Assembly: GCA_021307345.1 (NCBI GenBank)
Contig: CP089930.1
Location: forward strand, 1,240,001-1,304,000
DNA: 64,000 bases
DNA from: Escherichia coli
Lineage (GTDB): Bacteria > Pseudomonadota > Gammaproteobacteria > Enterobacterales > Enterobacteriaceae
Reading direction: 5' to 3'
Below the pieces are notes generated by a model. It ran no database searches and was not told the origin of the DNA. It worked only from the letters and a program-made list of their open reading frames with translations. A program made the translations under genes and the position numbers. Every line of letters begins with the position of its first letter. The stretch's first letter is position 1. Shown piece by piece: positions 31,522 to 44,083 of this stretch.

Positions 31522-32174
<653 letters not shown>

Positions 32175-32726
32175 TTATTTCGTTGTACCCACAGGTTCAG
32201 TGGTTTCATTATTACCTGGCGCAGCAGCTGGCGCATCGCCACTATTCTTATTGTCATCGCCTTTACTGCCGTAAAGGAACTGACCAATGAGATCTTCCAG
32301 CACCATCGCAGACTTGGTGTCCTGAATCGAATCGCCATCCTTCAGGATAGCAGTACCCAGTTCGGGGTCTTCAAAACCGACGTTTAACGCCAGATATTGC
32401 TCTCCAAGCAGGCCGGAAGTACGAATGCTCAGCGAACTGGTGTCAGGAATGTGGTTATAACGTTGTTCAATTTCCAGCGTCACGCGCGGCAGATAGGTTT
32501 TCGGATCCAGCGTAATATCTGCCACCCGACCGACGACAACGCCGCCAATGCTGACCGGAGAGCGCGCTTTCAGGCCGCCAATGTTATCGAACGTCGCATA
32601 AAGCGTGTAGGTCGGTTCAGTACGTATGGACGTCACGTTTGCCGCCTTCAGGCAGACAAACAGCGCCGCCAGCAGTGCTGCTAATAAAAAGATACCCACC
32701 CAAATTTCATTTTTTTTCGTTTGCAT
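32175..32726 (-). CDS. mlaD: MCE-domain lipid transport protein MlaD
   Basis: Inner-membrane-anchored MCE protein that forms a hexameric ring in MlaFEDB. The start MQTKKNEIWVG at 32726 gives 183 residues, as in K-12. One N-terminal membrane helix (about 8-27) precedes the MCE domain (about 39-117, FDNIGGLKARSPVSIGGVVVG). The tail is Asp/Pro/Ala-rich. Lies 4 bp after mlaE. Confidence 0.97.
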   Translation of the reverse strand: MQTKKNEIWVGIFLLAALLAALFVCLKAANVTSIRTEPTYTLYATFDNIGGLKARSPVSIGGVVVGRVADITLDPKTYLPRVTLEIEQRYNHIPDTSSLSIRTSGLLGEQYLALNVGFEDPELGTAILKDGDSIQDTKSAMVLEDLIGQFLYGSKGDDNKNSGDAPAAAPGNNETTEPVGTTK

Positions 32727-32730
32727 GAAC

Positions 32731-34330
<1,600 letters not shown>

Positions 34331-34538
34331 AATTCACCCTTCGTCTTGCGTTGATTTTCTAAGCATGGTGCTCAATTTAACCTTGAACCCAACATATTTA
34401 CAGAATATTACCCGCCGTGGTTAGCTAAAGCTGGCATTTGTTTTACTTTTTAGCCGCATAAAGTCAAAATTAAGAATCCGTTACGGCTTTCTGAGAATCT
34501 TCAGCGACCGGCGAGTATACCTGAAGAAAGGACGTTAG

Positions 34539-35516
34539 ATGCTTTTAGCTACGGCACTGTTAATTGTTGGTTTACTTTTGGTCGTATACAGTGCCGATCG
34601 TCTGGTATTTGCCGCTTCCATTCTTTGCCGCACTTTTGGCATCCCACCGCTGATCATTGGCATGACTGTGGTCAGTATTGGCACGTCGCTTCCTGAGATT
34701 ATTGTTTCGCTTGCCGCGTCACTGCACGAACAACGCGATTTAGCCGTCGGTACGGCGCTTGGCTCAAACATTATCAATATCTTGCTGATCCTCGGTCTGA
34801 CCGCACTGGTGCGCCCTTTTACCGTCCATTCCGATGTTCTGCGCCGCGAGTTACCATTAATGTTATTCGTCAGCGTGGTGGCCGGTTCCGTACTCTATGA
34901 CGGACAACTTAGCCGCAGCGATGGTATCTTTCTCCTTTTTCTGGCTGTGCTATGGCTGCTGTTCATTGTTAAACTTGCACATCAGGCCGAACGTCAGGGA
35001 ACCGATAGCCTGACCAGAGAGCAGCTTGCAGAGCTACCGCGTGAAGGCGGTTTACCCGTCGCATTTTTATGGCTTGGCATTGCGCTGATCATCATGCCAG
35101 TGGCTACGCGGATGGTGATTGATAACGCCACCGTTCTGGCGAATTACTTTGCCATCAGCGAATTGACTATTGGTCTGACGGCAATCGCTATCGGCACGAG
35201 TCTGCCAGAACTGGCAACCGCGATAGCCGGTGTTCGCAAAGGTGAAAACGACATCGCCATCGGTAATATCATTGGCGCGAATATATTTAATATCGTCATC
35301 GTACTGGGTCTGCCGGCGCTGATTACGCCAGGGGAGATTAACCCACTGGCGTACAGCCGTGACTACAGCGTGATGTTGTTGGTAAGCATTATTTTTGCGT
35401 TGCTGTGCTGGCGACGCTCCCCGCAACCGGGCCGTGGCGTAGGGGTATTATTAACAGGCGGATTTATCGTATGGCTGGCGATGTTGTACTGGTTATCGCC
35501 AATACTCGTTGAATAA
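34539..35516 (+). CDS. yrbG: Calcium/sodium antiporter-family protein YrbG
   Basis: Inner-membrane protein of the cation/Ca2+ exchanger family; the physiological ion in E. coli is not settled. The 325 residues equal K-12. The two alpha repeats carry GTSLPEIIVSLAAS (about 48-61) and GTSLPELATAIAG (about 219-231). It leads the LPS cluster, 13 bp before kdsD. Confidence 0.95.
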   Translation: MLLATALLIVGLLLVVYSADRLVFAASILCRTFGIPPLIIGMTVVSIGTSLPEIIVSLAASLHEQRDLAVGTALGSNIINILLILGLTALVRPFTVHSDVLRRELPLMLFVSVVAGSVLYDGQLSRSDGIFLLFLAVLWLLFIVKLAHQAERQGTDSLTREQLAELPREGGLPVAFLWLGIALIIMPVATRMVIDNATVLANYFAISELTIGLTAIAIGTSLPELATAIAGVRKGENDIAIGNIIGANIFNIVIVLGLPALITPGEINPLAYSRDYSVMLLVSIIFALLCWRRSPQPGRGVGVLLTGGFIVWLAMLYWLSPILVE

Positions 35517-35529
35517 CTGGAAACGCATT

Positions 35530-36516
35530 ATGTCGCACGTAGAGTTGCAACCGGGTTTTGACTTTCAGCAAGCAGGTAAAGAAGTCCTGGCGATTGAACG
35601 TGAATGCCTGGCGGAGCTTGATCAATACATCAATCAGAATTTCGCGCTCGCTTGCGAAAAGATGTTTTGGTGTAAAGGTAAAGTCGTGGTTATGGGGATG
35701 GGCAAATCGGGACACATTGGACGCAAAATGGCCGCGACCTTTGCCAGCACCGGTACTCCGTCATTTTTCGTCCATCCTGGCGAAGCCGCGCATGGCGATT
35801 TAGGCATGGTCACCCCGCAGGATGTGGTAATAGCTATCTCTAACTCTGGTGAATCCAGCGAAATCAATGCTTTGATTCCGGTGCTTAAGCGTCTTCACGT
35901 GCCGTTAATCTGCATTACCGGTCGCCCGGAGAGCAGCATGGCTCGTGCCGCAGACGTGCATCTGTGTGTTAAAGTAGCAAAAGAAGCCTGCCCGTTGGGG
36001 CTGGCACCGACCAGCAGCACCACCGCCACGCTGGTTATGGGCGATGCGCTCGCCGTCGCTCTGTTAAAAGCGCGCGGCTTTACCGCCGAAGATTTTGCGC
36101 TCTCACATCCCGGCGGCGCACTGGGTCGTAAACTTCTGCTGCGCGTAAACGATATTATGCATACGGGTGATGAGATCCCGCATGTCAAAAAAACCGCCAG
36201 CCTGCGCGATGCATTACTGGAAGTTACCCGCAAAAATCTTGGTATGACCGTCATTTGCGATGACAATATGATGATTGAAGGCATCTTTACCGACGGTGAT
36301 TTACGCCGTGTCTTCGATATGGGCGTGGATGTCCGTCAATTAAGTATTGCCGATGTGATGACGCCGGGGGGAATTCGCGTACGCCCTGGCATTCTGGCCG
36401 TTGAGGCACTGAACTTAATGCAGTCCCGCCATATCACCTCCGTAATGGTTGCCGATGGCGACCATTTACTCGGTGTGTTACATATGCATGATTTACTGCG
36501 TGCTGGCGTAGTGTAA
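35530..36516 (+). CDS. kdsD: D-arabinose-5-phosphate isomerase KdsD
   Basis: Converts ribulose-5-phosphate to arabinose-5-phosphate, the first step of Kdo synthesis. The start MSHVELQPGF at 35530 gives 328 residues, as in K-12; an earlier ATG overlaps the yrbG end. A SIS domain (about 35-180, GMGKSGHIGRKMAATF) is followed by two CBS domains (about 205-328, VNDIMHTGDEIP and VADVMTPGGI-like). Confidence 0.98.
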   Translation: MSHVELQPGFDFQQAGKEVLAIERECLAELDQYINQNFALACEKMFWCKGKVVVMGMGKSGHIGRKMAATFASTGTPSFFVHPGEAAHGDLGMVTPQDVVIAISNSGESSEINALIPVLKRLHVPLICITGRPESSMARAADVHLCVKVAKEACPLGLAPTSSTTATLVMGDALAVALLKARGFTAEDFALSHPGGALGRKLLLRVNDIMHTGDEIPHVKKTASLRDALLEVTRKNLGMTVICDDNMMIEGIFTDGDLRRVFDMGVDVRQLSIADVMTPGGIRVRPGILAVEALNLMQSRHITSVMVADGDHLLGVLHMHDLLRAGVV

Positions 36517-36536
36517 AGATTCAAGGATAAACAACA

Positions 36537-37103
36537 ATGAATAAAGCAGGTGCGTCACTTGAGACCTGTTACGGCCCTGTCAGTGCCGACGTTATGGCAA
36601 AAGCAGAAAATATTCGTCTGCTGATCCTTGACGTCGATGGCGTGCTGTCAGATGGCCTGATTTATATGGGCAACAACGGCGAAGAACTTAAAGCGTTCAA
36701 TGTTCGTGATGGTTATGGCATTCGTTGTGCGCTCACCTCTGATATTGAAGTCGCCATCATTACCGGGCGAAAGGCTAAACTGGTAGAAGATCGCTGTGCC
36801 ACATTGGGGATTACTCACTTGTATCAGGGGCAGTCGAATAAACTTATCGCCTTTAGCGATCTGCTGGAAAAACTGGCGATCGCCCCGGAAAACGTGGCTT
36901 ACGTTGGGGATGATCTCATCGACTGGCCGGTAATGGAAAAAGTGGGCCTAAGCGTAGCCGTGGCCGATGCGCATCCGCTGTTGCTCCCGCGCGCCGATTA
37001 CGTGACTCGCATTGCTGGCGGTCGTGGCGCAGTGCGTGAAGTTTGCGACTTATTACTCCTGGCGCAGGGCAAACTGGATGAAGCCAAAGGGCAATCGATA
37101 TGA
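36537..37103 (+). CDS. kdsC: Kdo-8-phosphate phosphatase KdsC
   Basis: HAD-family phosphatase that releases Kdo for LPS inner core. The 188 residues equal K-12. The nucleophile motif is LDVDGVLSDG (about 31-40), with ITGRKAK and GDDLIDWPVM as the later HAD motifs. It overlaps lptC by 4 bp (ATGA), indicating coupled translation. Confidence 0.98.
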   Translation: MNKAGASLETCYGPVSADVMAKAENIRLLILDVDGVLSDGLIYMGNNGEELKAFNVRDGYGIRCALTSDIEVAIITGRKAKLVEDRCATLGITHLYQGQSNKLIAFSDLLEKLAIAPENVAYVGDDLIDWPVMEKVGLSVAVADAHPLLLPRADYVTRIAGGRGAVREVCDLLLLAQGKLDEAKGQSI

Positions 37104-37675
37104 GTAAAGCCAGACGTTGGGTTATCATTGTGCTATCACTGGCGGTTCTGGTGATGATCGGCATTAACATGACCGAGAAAGACGATACCGCCCAGGTGGT
37201 CGTCAACAACAATGATCCCACCTACAAAAGCGAGCATACGGACACGCTCGTCTATAACCCAGAAGGGGCGCTAAGCTATCGATTGATTGCTCAACACGTT
37301 GAATATTATTCCGATCAGGCCGTTTCGTGGTTTACGCAACCGGTACTTACTACGTTTGATAAGGATAAAATCCCGACATGGTCCGTAAAAGCGGATAAAG
37401 CCAAGCTGACCAATGATCGGATGCTCTATTTATATGGACACGTTGAAGTCAACGCACTCGTGCCGGACTCTCAACTTCGCAGAATCACGACGGATAACGC
37501 GCAGATCAATCTGGTGACGCAGGATGTTACCTCTGAAGACCTCGTCACGTTATACGGAACAACATTTAACTCCAGCGGTCTGAAAATGCGCGGCAACTTA
37601 CGCAGCAAGAACGCCGAGCTGATTGAAAAGGTTAGAACATCCTATGAAATTCAAAACAAACAAACTCAGCCTTAA
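37100..37675 (+). CDS. lptC: LPS export protein LptC
   Basis: Bitopic inner-membrane protein that passes LPS from LptB2FG to LptA. The 191 residues equal K-12. One membrane helix (about 7-25) is followed by a periplasmic beta-jellyroll. Its last 32 bp overlap lptA in another frame. Promoters for lptAB are known inside this stretch in E. coli, but I did not map them. Confidence 0.97.
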   Translation: MSKARRWVIIVLSLAVLVMIGINMTEKDDTAQVVVNNNDPTYKSEHTDTLVYNPEGALSYRLIAQHVEYYSDQAVSWFTQPVLTTFDKDKIPTWSVKADKAKLTNDRMLYLYGHVEVNALVPDSQLRRITTDNAQINLVTQDVTSEDLVTLYGTTFNSSGLKMRGNLRSKNAELIEKVRTSYEIQNKQTQP

Positions 37676-38201
37676 TCTTGTGCTTGCCAGCTCTCTTCTG
37701 GCCGCCAGTATTCCGGCATTTGCCGTTACCGGAGACACTGACCAGCCGATTCACATTGAGTCGGATCAGCAATCTCTTGATATGCAAGGCAACGTAGTCA
37801 CCTTCACGGGTAACGTCATCGTTACCCAGGGCACCATCAAAATTAATGCCGATAAAGTGGTCGTTACCCGCCCGGGCGGCGAGCAGGGCAAAGAAGTGAT
37901 CGATGGCTACGGTAAGCCAGCGACGTTCTATCAAATGCAGGACAACGGTAAACCTGTCGAAGGTCACGCTTCCCAGATGCATTACGAACTGGCGAAAGAT
38001 TTTGTCGTTCTGACCGGTAATGCTTATCTGCAGCAGGTCGATAGCAATATAAAGGGCGATAAGATCACATACCTGGTGAAAGAGCAGAAAATGCAGGCCT
38101 TCAGCGATAAAGGTAAGCGCGTAACCACCGTTCTGGTGCCGTCGCAGTTGCAGGATAAAAACAACAAAGGCCAGACCCCGGCGCAGAAGAAAGGTAATTA
38201 A
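37644..38201 (+). CDS. lptA: Periplasmic LPS bridge protein LptA
   Basis: Forms the periplasmic bridge carrying LPS to LptDE. The start MKFKTNKLSL at 37644, inside lptC, gives 185 residues, as in K-12. The signal peptide ends IPAFA and the mature protein starts VTGDTDQP. The OstA-like jellyroll spans about 30-160 and the tail is Lys/Gln-rich. Confidence 0.98.
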   Translation: MKFKTNKLSLNLVLASSLLAASIPAFAVTGDTDQPIHIESDQQSLDMQGNVVTFTGNVIVTQGTIKINADKVVVTRPGGEQGKEVIDGYGKPATFYQMQDNGKPVEGHASQMHYELAKDFVVLTGNAYLQQVDSNIKGDKITYLVKEQKMQAFSDKGKRVTTVLVPSQLQDKNNKGQTPAQKKGN

Positions 38202-38207
38202 TTCGTT

Positions 38208-38933
38208 ATGGCAACATTAACAGCAAAGAACCTTGCAAAAGCCTATAAGGGTCGCCGCGTGGTGGAAGACGTCAGTCTGACCGTCAACTCCGGAGAAATT
38301 GTCGGTCTGCTGGGGCCAAACGGTGCCGGTAAGACCACCACTTTCTACATGGTTGTTGGCATTGTGCCGCGCGATGCAGGCAACATCATTATTGATGATG
38401 ACGATATCAGCCTGCTGCCATTACACGCACGCGCGCGTCGCGGTATCGGCTATCTGCCGCAGGAAGCCTCCATTTTCCGCCGCCTCAGCGTTTACGATAA
38501 CCTGATGGCGGTACTGCAAATTCGTGACGATTTGTCTGCTGAACAACGTGAAGACCGTGCGAACGAGCTGATGGAAGAGTTTCACATTGAGCACCTGCGT
38601 GACAGCATGGGGCAATCGCTCTCCGGTGGTGAACGTCGCCGTGTAGAAATTGCCCGCGCACTGGCTGCGAATCCGAAATTTATTCTGCTTGATGAACCGT
38701 TTGCCGGGGTTGACCCGATCTCGGTTATCGACATCAAACGCATCATTGAGCACCTGCGCGACAGCGGCCTGGGTGTGCTGATCACCGACCATAACGTGCG
38801 TGAAACACTGGCAGTTTGTGAACGCGCTTATATCGTTAGTCAGGGGCATTTGATCGCCCACGGCACACCTACAGAAATCTTACAAGACGAACACGTTAAG
38901 CGTGTATACCTTGGGGAAGACTTCAGACTCTGA
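38208..38933 (+). CDS. lptB: LPS export ATPase LptB
   Basis: Cytoplasmic ATPase that powers LptB2FG. The 241 residues equal K-12. Walker A is GPNGAGKTT (about 36-44), Q-loop near LPQEASIF, signature [15 protein letters not shown] (about 139-153), Walker [12 protein letters not shown], and the switch His in ITDHNV. Lies 6 bp after lptA. Confidence 0.99.
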
Positions 38934-38980
38934 TAGGGTAGAAGCTCGCGACGTTTTAGCAGGAGAGTACGATTCTGAAC

Positions 38981-40414
38981 ATGAAGCAAGGTTTGCAACT
39001 CAGGCTTAGTCAGCAACTGGCGATGACGCCTCAGCTACAACAGGCAATTCGTCTGTTGCAGCTGTCCACGCTGGAACTTCAACAGGAGCTGCAGCAGGCG
39101 CTGGAGAGTAATCCACTGCTTGAGCAAATCGACACTCATGATGAAATCGACACTCACGAAACGCCAGACAGCGAAACGCTGGACACCGCTGACGCGCTCG
39201 AACAAAAAGAGATGCCGGAAGAGCTGCCGCTCGACGCCAGTTGGGACACCATCTATACAGCCGGTACGCCGTCCGGCACCAGCGGTGACTACATTGACGA
39301 CGAACTGCCGGTCTATCAAGGCGAAACGACGCAGACCTTGCAGGATTACCTGATGTGGCAGGTCGAGCTGACACCGTTTTCCGACACTGACCGCGCTATC
39401 GCCACCTCCATCGTTGATGCCGTTGATGATACCGGTTATCTCACCGTCCCACTGGAAGATATTCTCGAAAGCATGGGCGATGAAGAGATCGACATCGATG
39501 AAGTTGAAGCGGTCCTTAAGCGGATCCAACGGTTTGATCCGGTCGGTGTGGCGGCGAAAGATCTGCGTGACTGCCTGCTGATCCAACTCTCCCAATTCGA
39601 TAAGACCACGCCGTGGCTGGAAGAGGCCAGGCTGATCATTAGCGATCATCTCGATCTGTTAGCCAATCACGACTTCCGCACTTTAATGCGCGTCACGCGT
39701 CTGAAAGAAGATGTGCTGAAAGAAGCCGTCAATCTGATCCAGTCGCTCGATCCACGCCCCGGCCAGTCGATCCAGACCGGTGAGCCGGAATATGTCATTC
39801 CAGATGTGTTGGTGCGTAAGCATAACGGCCACTGGACGGTGGAACTCAACAGCGACAGCATTCCGCGTCTGCAAATCAACCAGCACTACGCCTCGATGTG
39901 CAATAACACACGTAACGATGGCGACAGCCAGTTTATCCGCAGCAATCTGCAGGATGCCAAATGGTTGATTAAGAGTCTGGAAAGCCGTAACGATACGCTA
40001 CTGCGCGTGAGTCGCTGTATTGTTGAACAGCAGCAAGCCTTCTTTGAGCAAGGCGAAGAATATATGAAACCGATGGTACTGGCCGACATCGCCCAGGCCG
40101 TCGAAATGCATGAATCGACGATATCTCGCGTGACCACGCAAAAGTACCTGCATAGTCCACGAGGCATTTTTGAACTGAAGTATTTTTTCTCCAGTCACGT
40201 CAATACCGAGGGCGGCGGCGAAGCCTCGTCCACGGCGATTCGTGCGCTGGTGAAGAAATTAATCGCGGCGGAAAACCCAGCGAAACCGTTGAGCGACAGC
40301 AAGTTAACCTCTTTGCTGTCGGAACAAGGTATCATGGTGGCACGCCGCACTGTTGCGAAATACCGAGAGTCTTTATCCATTCCGCCGTCAAACCAGCGTA
40401 AACAGCTCGTTTGA
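38981..40414 (+). CDS. rpoN: RNA polymerase sigma-54 factor RpoN
   Basis: Sigma factor for nitrogen and other enhancer-dependent promoters. The 477 residues equal K-12. Region I is Gln/Leu-rich (about 1-50), an acidic region II follows, then the core-binding domain. The C-terminal RpoN box [10 protein letters not shown] (about 454-463) reads the -24 element. Upstream of hpf, ptsN, rapZ and npr, the usual arrangement. Confidence 0.99.
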   Translation: MKQGLQLRLSQQLAMTPQLQQAIRLLQLSTLELQQELQQALESNPLLEQIDTHDEIDTHETPDSETLDTADALEQKEMPEELPLDASWDTIYTAGTPSGTSGDYIDDELPVYQGETTQTLQDYLMWQVELTPFSDTDRAIATSIVDAVDDTGYLTVPLEDILESMGDEEIDIDEVEAVLKRIQRFDPVGVAAKDLRDCLLIQLSQFDKTTPWLEEARLIISDHLDLLANHDFRTLMRVTRLKEDVLKEAVNLIQSLDPRPGQSIQTGEPEYVIPDVLVRKHNGHWTVELNSDSIPRLQINQHYASMCNNTRNDGDSQFIRSNLQDAKWLIKSLESRNDTLLRVSRCIVEQQQAFFEQGEEYMKPMVLADIAQAVEMHESTISRVTTQKYLHSPRGIFELKYFFSSHVNTEGGGEASSTAIRALVKKLIAAENPAKPLSDSKLTSLLSEQGIMVARRTVAKYRESLSIPPSNQRKQLV

Positions 40415-40436
40415 CCCAACCGATAAGGAAGACACT

Positions 40437-40724
40437 ATGCAGCTCAACATTACCGGAAATAACGTCGAGATCACCGAGGCCCTGCGCGAATTTGTCACAT
40501 CAAAATTTGCCAAACTTGAGCAATATTTTGACCGAATCAACCAGGTCTATGTTGTTCTGAAAGTGGAGAAAGTCACCCATACCTCAGATGCAACACTGCA
40601 TGTAAACGGTGGCGAAATTCATGCCAGCGCGGAAGGTCAGGACATGTATGCTGCCATTGATGGCTTAATTGATAAGCTGGCACGCCAGTTGACCAAGCAT
40701 AAAGATAAATTGAAACAACACTAA
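40437..40724 (+). CDS. hpf: Ribosome hibernation promoting factor Hpf
   Basis: Binds the 30S decoding region and, with RMF, forms 100S ribosomes in stationary phase. The start MQLNITGNNVEI at 40437, with a GGAAG ribosome site, gives 95 residues, the short Hpf form as in K-12. Lies 22 bp after rpoN. Confidence 0.98.
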   Translation: MQLNITGNNVEITEALREFVTSKFAKLEQYFDRINQVYVVLKVEKVTHTSDATLHVNGGEIHASAEGQDMYAAIDGLIDKLARQLTKHKDKLKQH

Positions 40725-40841
40725 TTGTCCGGGCAATTAGCAAGTGCATGGCGGCCTGTTGTGCGACACAACGGGCCATTTGTACAGTTAATGCTCCGAA
40801 CCTGTCCCACGATTTGAGTGGTCAGGTTCTTAGGTGAAATT

Positions 40842-41333
40842 ATGACAAATAATGATACAACTCTACAGCTTAGCAGTGTTCTTAACAGGGAATGTACGCG
40901 AAGCCGCGTCCACTGTCAGAGCAAAAAACGTGCACTGGAAATTATCAGCGAACTGGCTGCGAAACAACTCAGCCTGCCGCCTCAGGTGGTTTTTGAAGCT
41001 ATTCTGACGCGGGAAAAAATGGGCAGTACAGGTATCGGTAATGGCATTGCCATTCCGCATGGCAAACTGGAAGAAGATACTCTGCGTGCCGTTGGTGTTT
41101 TCGTTCAGCTCGAAACGCCTATAGCTTTCGATGCCATCGACAACCAACCGGTGGATTTACTTTTTGCCCTGCTGGTGCCAGCTGACCAAACTAAAACGCA
41201 CCTGCATACTCTTTCGCTGGTGGCGAAACGTCTGGCGGACAAAACCATCTGCCGCCGTTTACGTGCAGCCCAGAGTGATGAAGAGCTGTATCAAATCATT
41301 ACGGATACCGAAGGTACTCCGGATGAAGCGTAG
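40842..41333 (+). CDS. ptsN: Nitrogen-PTS EIIA component PtsN
   Basis: Phosphate acceptor in the PtsP-NPr-PtsN chain; the dephosphorylated form regulates K+ transport and KdpD. The start MTNNDTTLQLS at 40842 gives 163 residues, as in K-12. The phosphorylated His73 is in GNGIAIPHGK. In the rpoN cluster with npr. Confidence 0.98.
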   Translation: MTNNDTTLQLSSVLNRECTRSRVHCQSKKRALEIISELAAKQLSLPPQVVFEAILTREKMGSTGIGNGIAIPHGKLEEDTLRAVGVFVQLETPIAFDAIDNQPVDLLFALLVPADQTKTHLHTLSLVAKRLADKTICRRLRAAQSDEELYQIITDTEGTPDEA

Positions 41334-41378
41334 TTATTCTGTAATGTCTCTTTTAGACGTTGTGAGGAGAAACAGTAC

Positions 41379-42233
41379 ATGGTACTGATGATCGTCAGCG
41401 GACGTTCAGGCTCAGGTAAATCTGTCGCCCTGCGTGCGCTGGAAGATATGGGTTTTTACTGCGTGGATAACCTTCCCGTAGTGCTGTTACCCGATCTGGC
41501 TCGCACGCTCGCCGATCGCGAGATTTCTGCCGCCGTCAGCATTGATGTTCGTAATATGCCGGAGTCACCAGAAATATTCGAACAGGCGATGAGTAACCTG
41601 CCTGATGCTTTCTCACCGCAACTGCTGTTTCTCGATGCCGATCGTAACACCCTGATTCGTCGTTACAGCGATACGCGCCGTCTGCATCCGCTCTCCAGCA
41701 AGAACCTGTCGCTGGAAAGTGCTATTGACAAAGAAAGCGATCTGCTGGAGCCACTGCGTTCGCGGGCAGATTTGATTGTCGATACCTCAGAAATGTCCGT
41801 TCACGAGTTGGCAGAAATGTTGCGTACCCGTTTGCTGGGAAAACGCGAGCGTGAACTGACGATGGTCTTTGAGTCCTTCGGCTTCAAACACGGCATTCCT
41901 ATTGATGCAGATTACGTCTTTGACGTGCGCTTCCTGCCGAACCCGCACTGGGATCCGAAACTGCGTCCAATGACAGGTCTTGATAAACCTGTCGCCGCGT
42001 TCCTCGACCGCCACACAGAAGTACACAATTTTATCTACCAGACGCGAAGCTACCTTGAGCTATGGTTACCTATGCTGGAAACCAACAACCGTAGCTACCT
42101 GACGGTCGCTATTGGTTGTACCGGCGGGAAGCACCGTTCGGTGTATATTGCAGAGCAACTGGCAGACTACTTCCGCTCGCGCGGTAAAAACGTCCAGTCA
42201 CGCCATCGTACGCTGGAAAAACGTAAACCATGA
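41379..42233 (+). CDS. rapZ: RNase adapter protein RapZ
   Basis: Binds GlcN6P and the sRNA GlmZ and guides RNase E to degrade it, so controlling GlmS. The 284 residues equal K-12. Walker A GRSGSGKS (about 8-15) lies in the N-terminal kinase-like domain, and the Lys/Arg-rich C-terminus ([11 protein letters not shown]) is the RNA-binding tail. Overlaps npr by 4 bp. Confidence 0.98.
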
Positions 42234-42502
42234 CCGTCAAGCAAACTGTTGAAATCACAAACAAGCTGGGCATGCATGCCCGGCCTGCCATGAAACTCTT
42301 TGAATTAATGCAGGGTTTTGACGCTGAAGTGCTGTTACGTAATGACGAAGGCACCGAGGCTGAAGCGAACAGCGTTATTGCGCTGCTGATGCTGGACTCC
42401 GCCAAAGGACGGCAGATTGAAGTCGAAGCGACCGGTCCACAGGAAGTGGAAGCACTGGCCGCCGTTATCGCCCTCTTTAACTCTGGTTTCGATGAAGATT
42501 AA
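42230..42502 (+). CDS. npr: Phosphocarrier protein NPr
   Basis: HPr-like carrier of the nitrogen PTS. The 90 residues equal K-12. The phosphorylated His16 is in [11 protein letters not shown]. It overlaps rapZ by 4 bp and ends the rpoN cluster. Also called ptsO. Confidence 0.98.
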
Positions 42503-42635
42503 TCTTCATAACCCTGACGCTTAATTCCCCCCAGATATACACCTTCAGCCCGTAGGGGTGAAAAAAGTACAAGCGGAAAATGTCCTCATTTTTCGCAATT
42601 TGTACATTTTGTGCTCTTTTCTGTACGAACAAAAC

Positions 42636-42652
42636 CTTAAGAAAACCTTAAA
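42636..42652. promoter_or_regulatory. Putative BasR (PmrA) box upstream of yrbL
   Basis: CTTAAG-AAAAC-CTTAAA fits the PmrA/BasR consensus of two YTTAA half-sites with 11-bp spacing. It lies just upstream of a PhoP box. Assigned by motif only. Confidence 0.6.
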
Positions 42653-42658
42653 AAGTCC

Positions 42659-42675
42659 TGTTTAGGTTTTGTTTA
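42659..42675 (+). promoter_or_regulatory. PhoP box of yrbL
   Basis: TGTTTA-GGTTT-TGTTTA is a perfect direct repeat with 5-bp spacing, the PhoP consensus, 51 bp upstream of the yrbL start. yrbL is a known member of the PhoP regulon. Confidence 0.88.
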
Positions 42676-42725
42676 AGTTAAGTCCTCATACTGGAGATTG
42701 TCAGAAAATATTTCCAGGAGATGGC

Positions 42726-43358
42726 ATGATTCGCTTATCTGAACAAAGTCCCCTGGGCACCGGAAGACATCGGAAATGTTACGCGCATCCGGAAGATGCC
42801 CAACGCTGTATCAAGATTGTCTACCACCGTGGCGACGGTGGTGATAAAGAGATCCGCCGTGAGTTAAAGTACTATGCGCACCTTGGTCGTCGTTTGAAAG
42901 ACTGGAGCGGTATTCCACGCTATCACGGTACGGTTGAGACGGATTGTGGAACCGGTTATGTCTACGATGTCATTGCCGATTTTGATGGCAAGCCGTCTAT
43001 TACATTGACCGAATTTGCTGGACAATGCCGTTACGAAGAAGATGTTGCTCAGTTGCGTCAGTTACTGAAGCAGCTGAAGCGTTATTTGCAGGATAACCGC
43101 ATCGTGACGATGTCGCTGAAGCCGCAGAATATTCTTTGCCACCGCATCAGCGAGTCAGAAATCATTCCCGTCGTCTGTGACAACATTGGTGAAAGCACGT
43201 GGATTCCGCTGGCGACCTGGTCGAAGTGGTGTTGTCTACGTAAGCAAGAGCGTTTGTGGCAACGTTTTATCGCTCAACCCGCGTTATCGGTCGCCCTGAA
43301 GAAAGGCGCACAACTCAGTGAGAACAAGAAACTCACCCTCACCTCGCGCGAAGCTTAA
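42726..43358 (+). CDS. yrbL: PhoP-regulated protein YrbL
   Basis: Protein of unknown function induced by low Mg2+ through PhoPQ. The start [11 protein letters not shown] at 42726 follows a CAGGAG ribosome site and gives 210 residues, as in K-12. It has a kinase-like look in [18 protein letters not shown] and [10 protein letters not shown] (HRD-like) of the PhoP regulatory network family; activity is unproven. Convergent overlap of 4 bp with mtgA. Confidence 0.93.
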   Translation: MIRLSEQSPLGTGRHRKCYAHPEDAQRCIKIVYHRGDGGDKEIRRELKYYAHLGRRLKDWSGIPRYHGTVETDCGTGYVYDVIADFDGKPSITLTEFAGQCRYEEDVAQLRQLLKQLKRYLQDNRIVTMSLKPQNILCHRISESEIIPVVCDNIGESTWIPLATWSKWCCLRKQERLWQRFIAQPALSVALKKGAQLSENKKLTLTSREA

Positions 43359-44083
43359 TCCAGCTGGTGTTGTCGCATAAAAGATTCACCGCCCAACTGA
43401 TGCATCTGCCGTAAAATCCACGCCTGACGGCTACGCACGTAGCCTGAGGGTGCGGAAACTTTAAAGCGTAGTGGGTTCGGAAGTACCGCTGCCAGTAAGG
43501 CAGCCTCCGACTGAGTGAGTTTGCTCGCGGGTTTGTGGAAATAGCGTTGCGCTGCGGCTTCAACACCAAACACACCATCGCCAAATTCGGCGATATTCAG
43601 GTAAACCGTCAGGATACGCTTTTTGCTCCAGACCGTTTCTATCCCCAATGTCAGACCAGCTTCCAGCCCTTTACGTATCCAGCTACGCCCATCCCATAAA
43701 AAGAGATTTTTGGCTGTCTGCTGAGAAATCGTTGATGCGCCGCGAATACGATTTTCATTGCGCTCGTTGTGCGCCAGGGCTTTCTCAATGGAAGCGACAT
43801 CAAAGCCCCAGTGCTCAGGGAATTTCTGATCTTCTGCGGCAATCACTGCCAACCCCATCCACGGCGAGATTTGATCCATACTGACCCAGTCAGAATGCGC
43901 CACGTAACGAAAATTGCCATGCAGCCAGGCACTGACCTGTCGCTCGACCATCACCGCTGAGAACGGGACAGGCGCTATGCTAAACAACGCGATGCCCCCG
44001 CCCCATAAAACGGCGAGGACAACCACTAACCGCAGAAGAAAACGACGAACGAAACCGAACGCCGTTAAGCGGCTTTTACTCAT
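43355..44083 (-). CDS. mtgA: Monofunctional peptidoglycan glycosyltransferase MtgA
   Basis: Polymerises glycan strands from lipid II at the inner membrane. The 242 residues equal K-12. One N-terminal membrane helix (about 12-34) precedes the GT51 domain with [10 protein letters not shown] (catalytic Glu) and [16 protein letters not shown]. Overlaps elbB by 4 bp (ATGA). Confidence 0.97.
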   Translation of the reverse strand: MSKSRLTAFGFVRRFLLRLVVVLAVLWGGGIALFSIAPVPFSAVMVERQVSAWLHGNFRYVAHSDWVSMDQISPWMGLAVIAAEDQKFPEHWGFDVASIEKALAHNERNENRIRGASTISQQTAKNLFLWDGRSWIRKGLEAGLTLGIETVWSKKRILTVYLNIAEFGDGVFGVEAAAQRYFHKPASKLTQSEAALLAAVLPNPLRFKVSAPSGYVRSRQAWILRQMHQLGGESFMRQHQLD

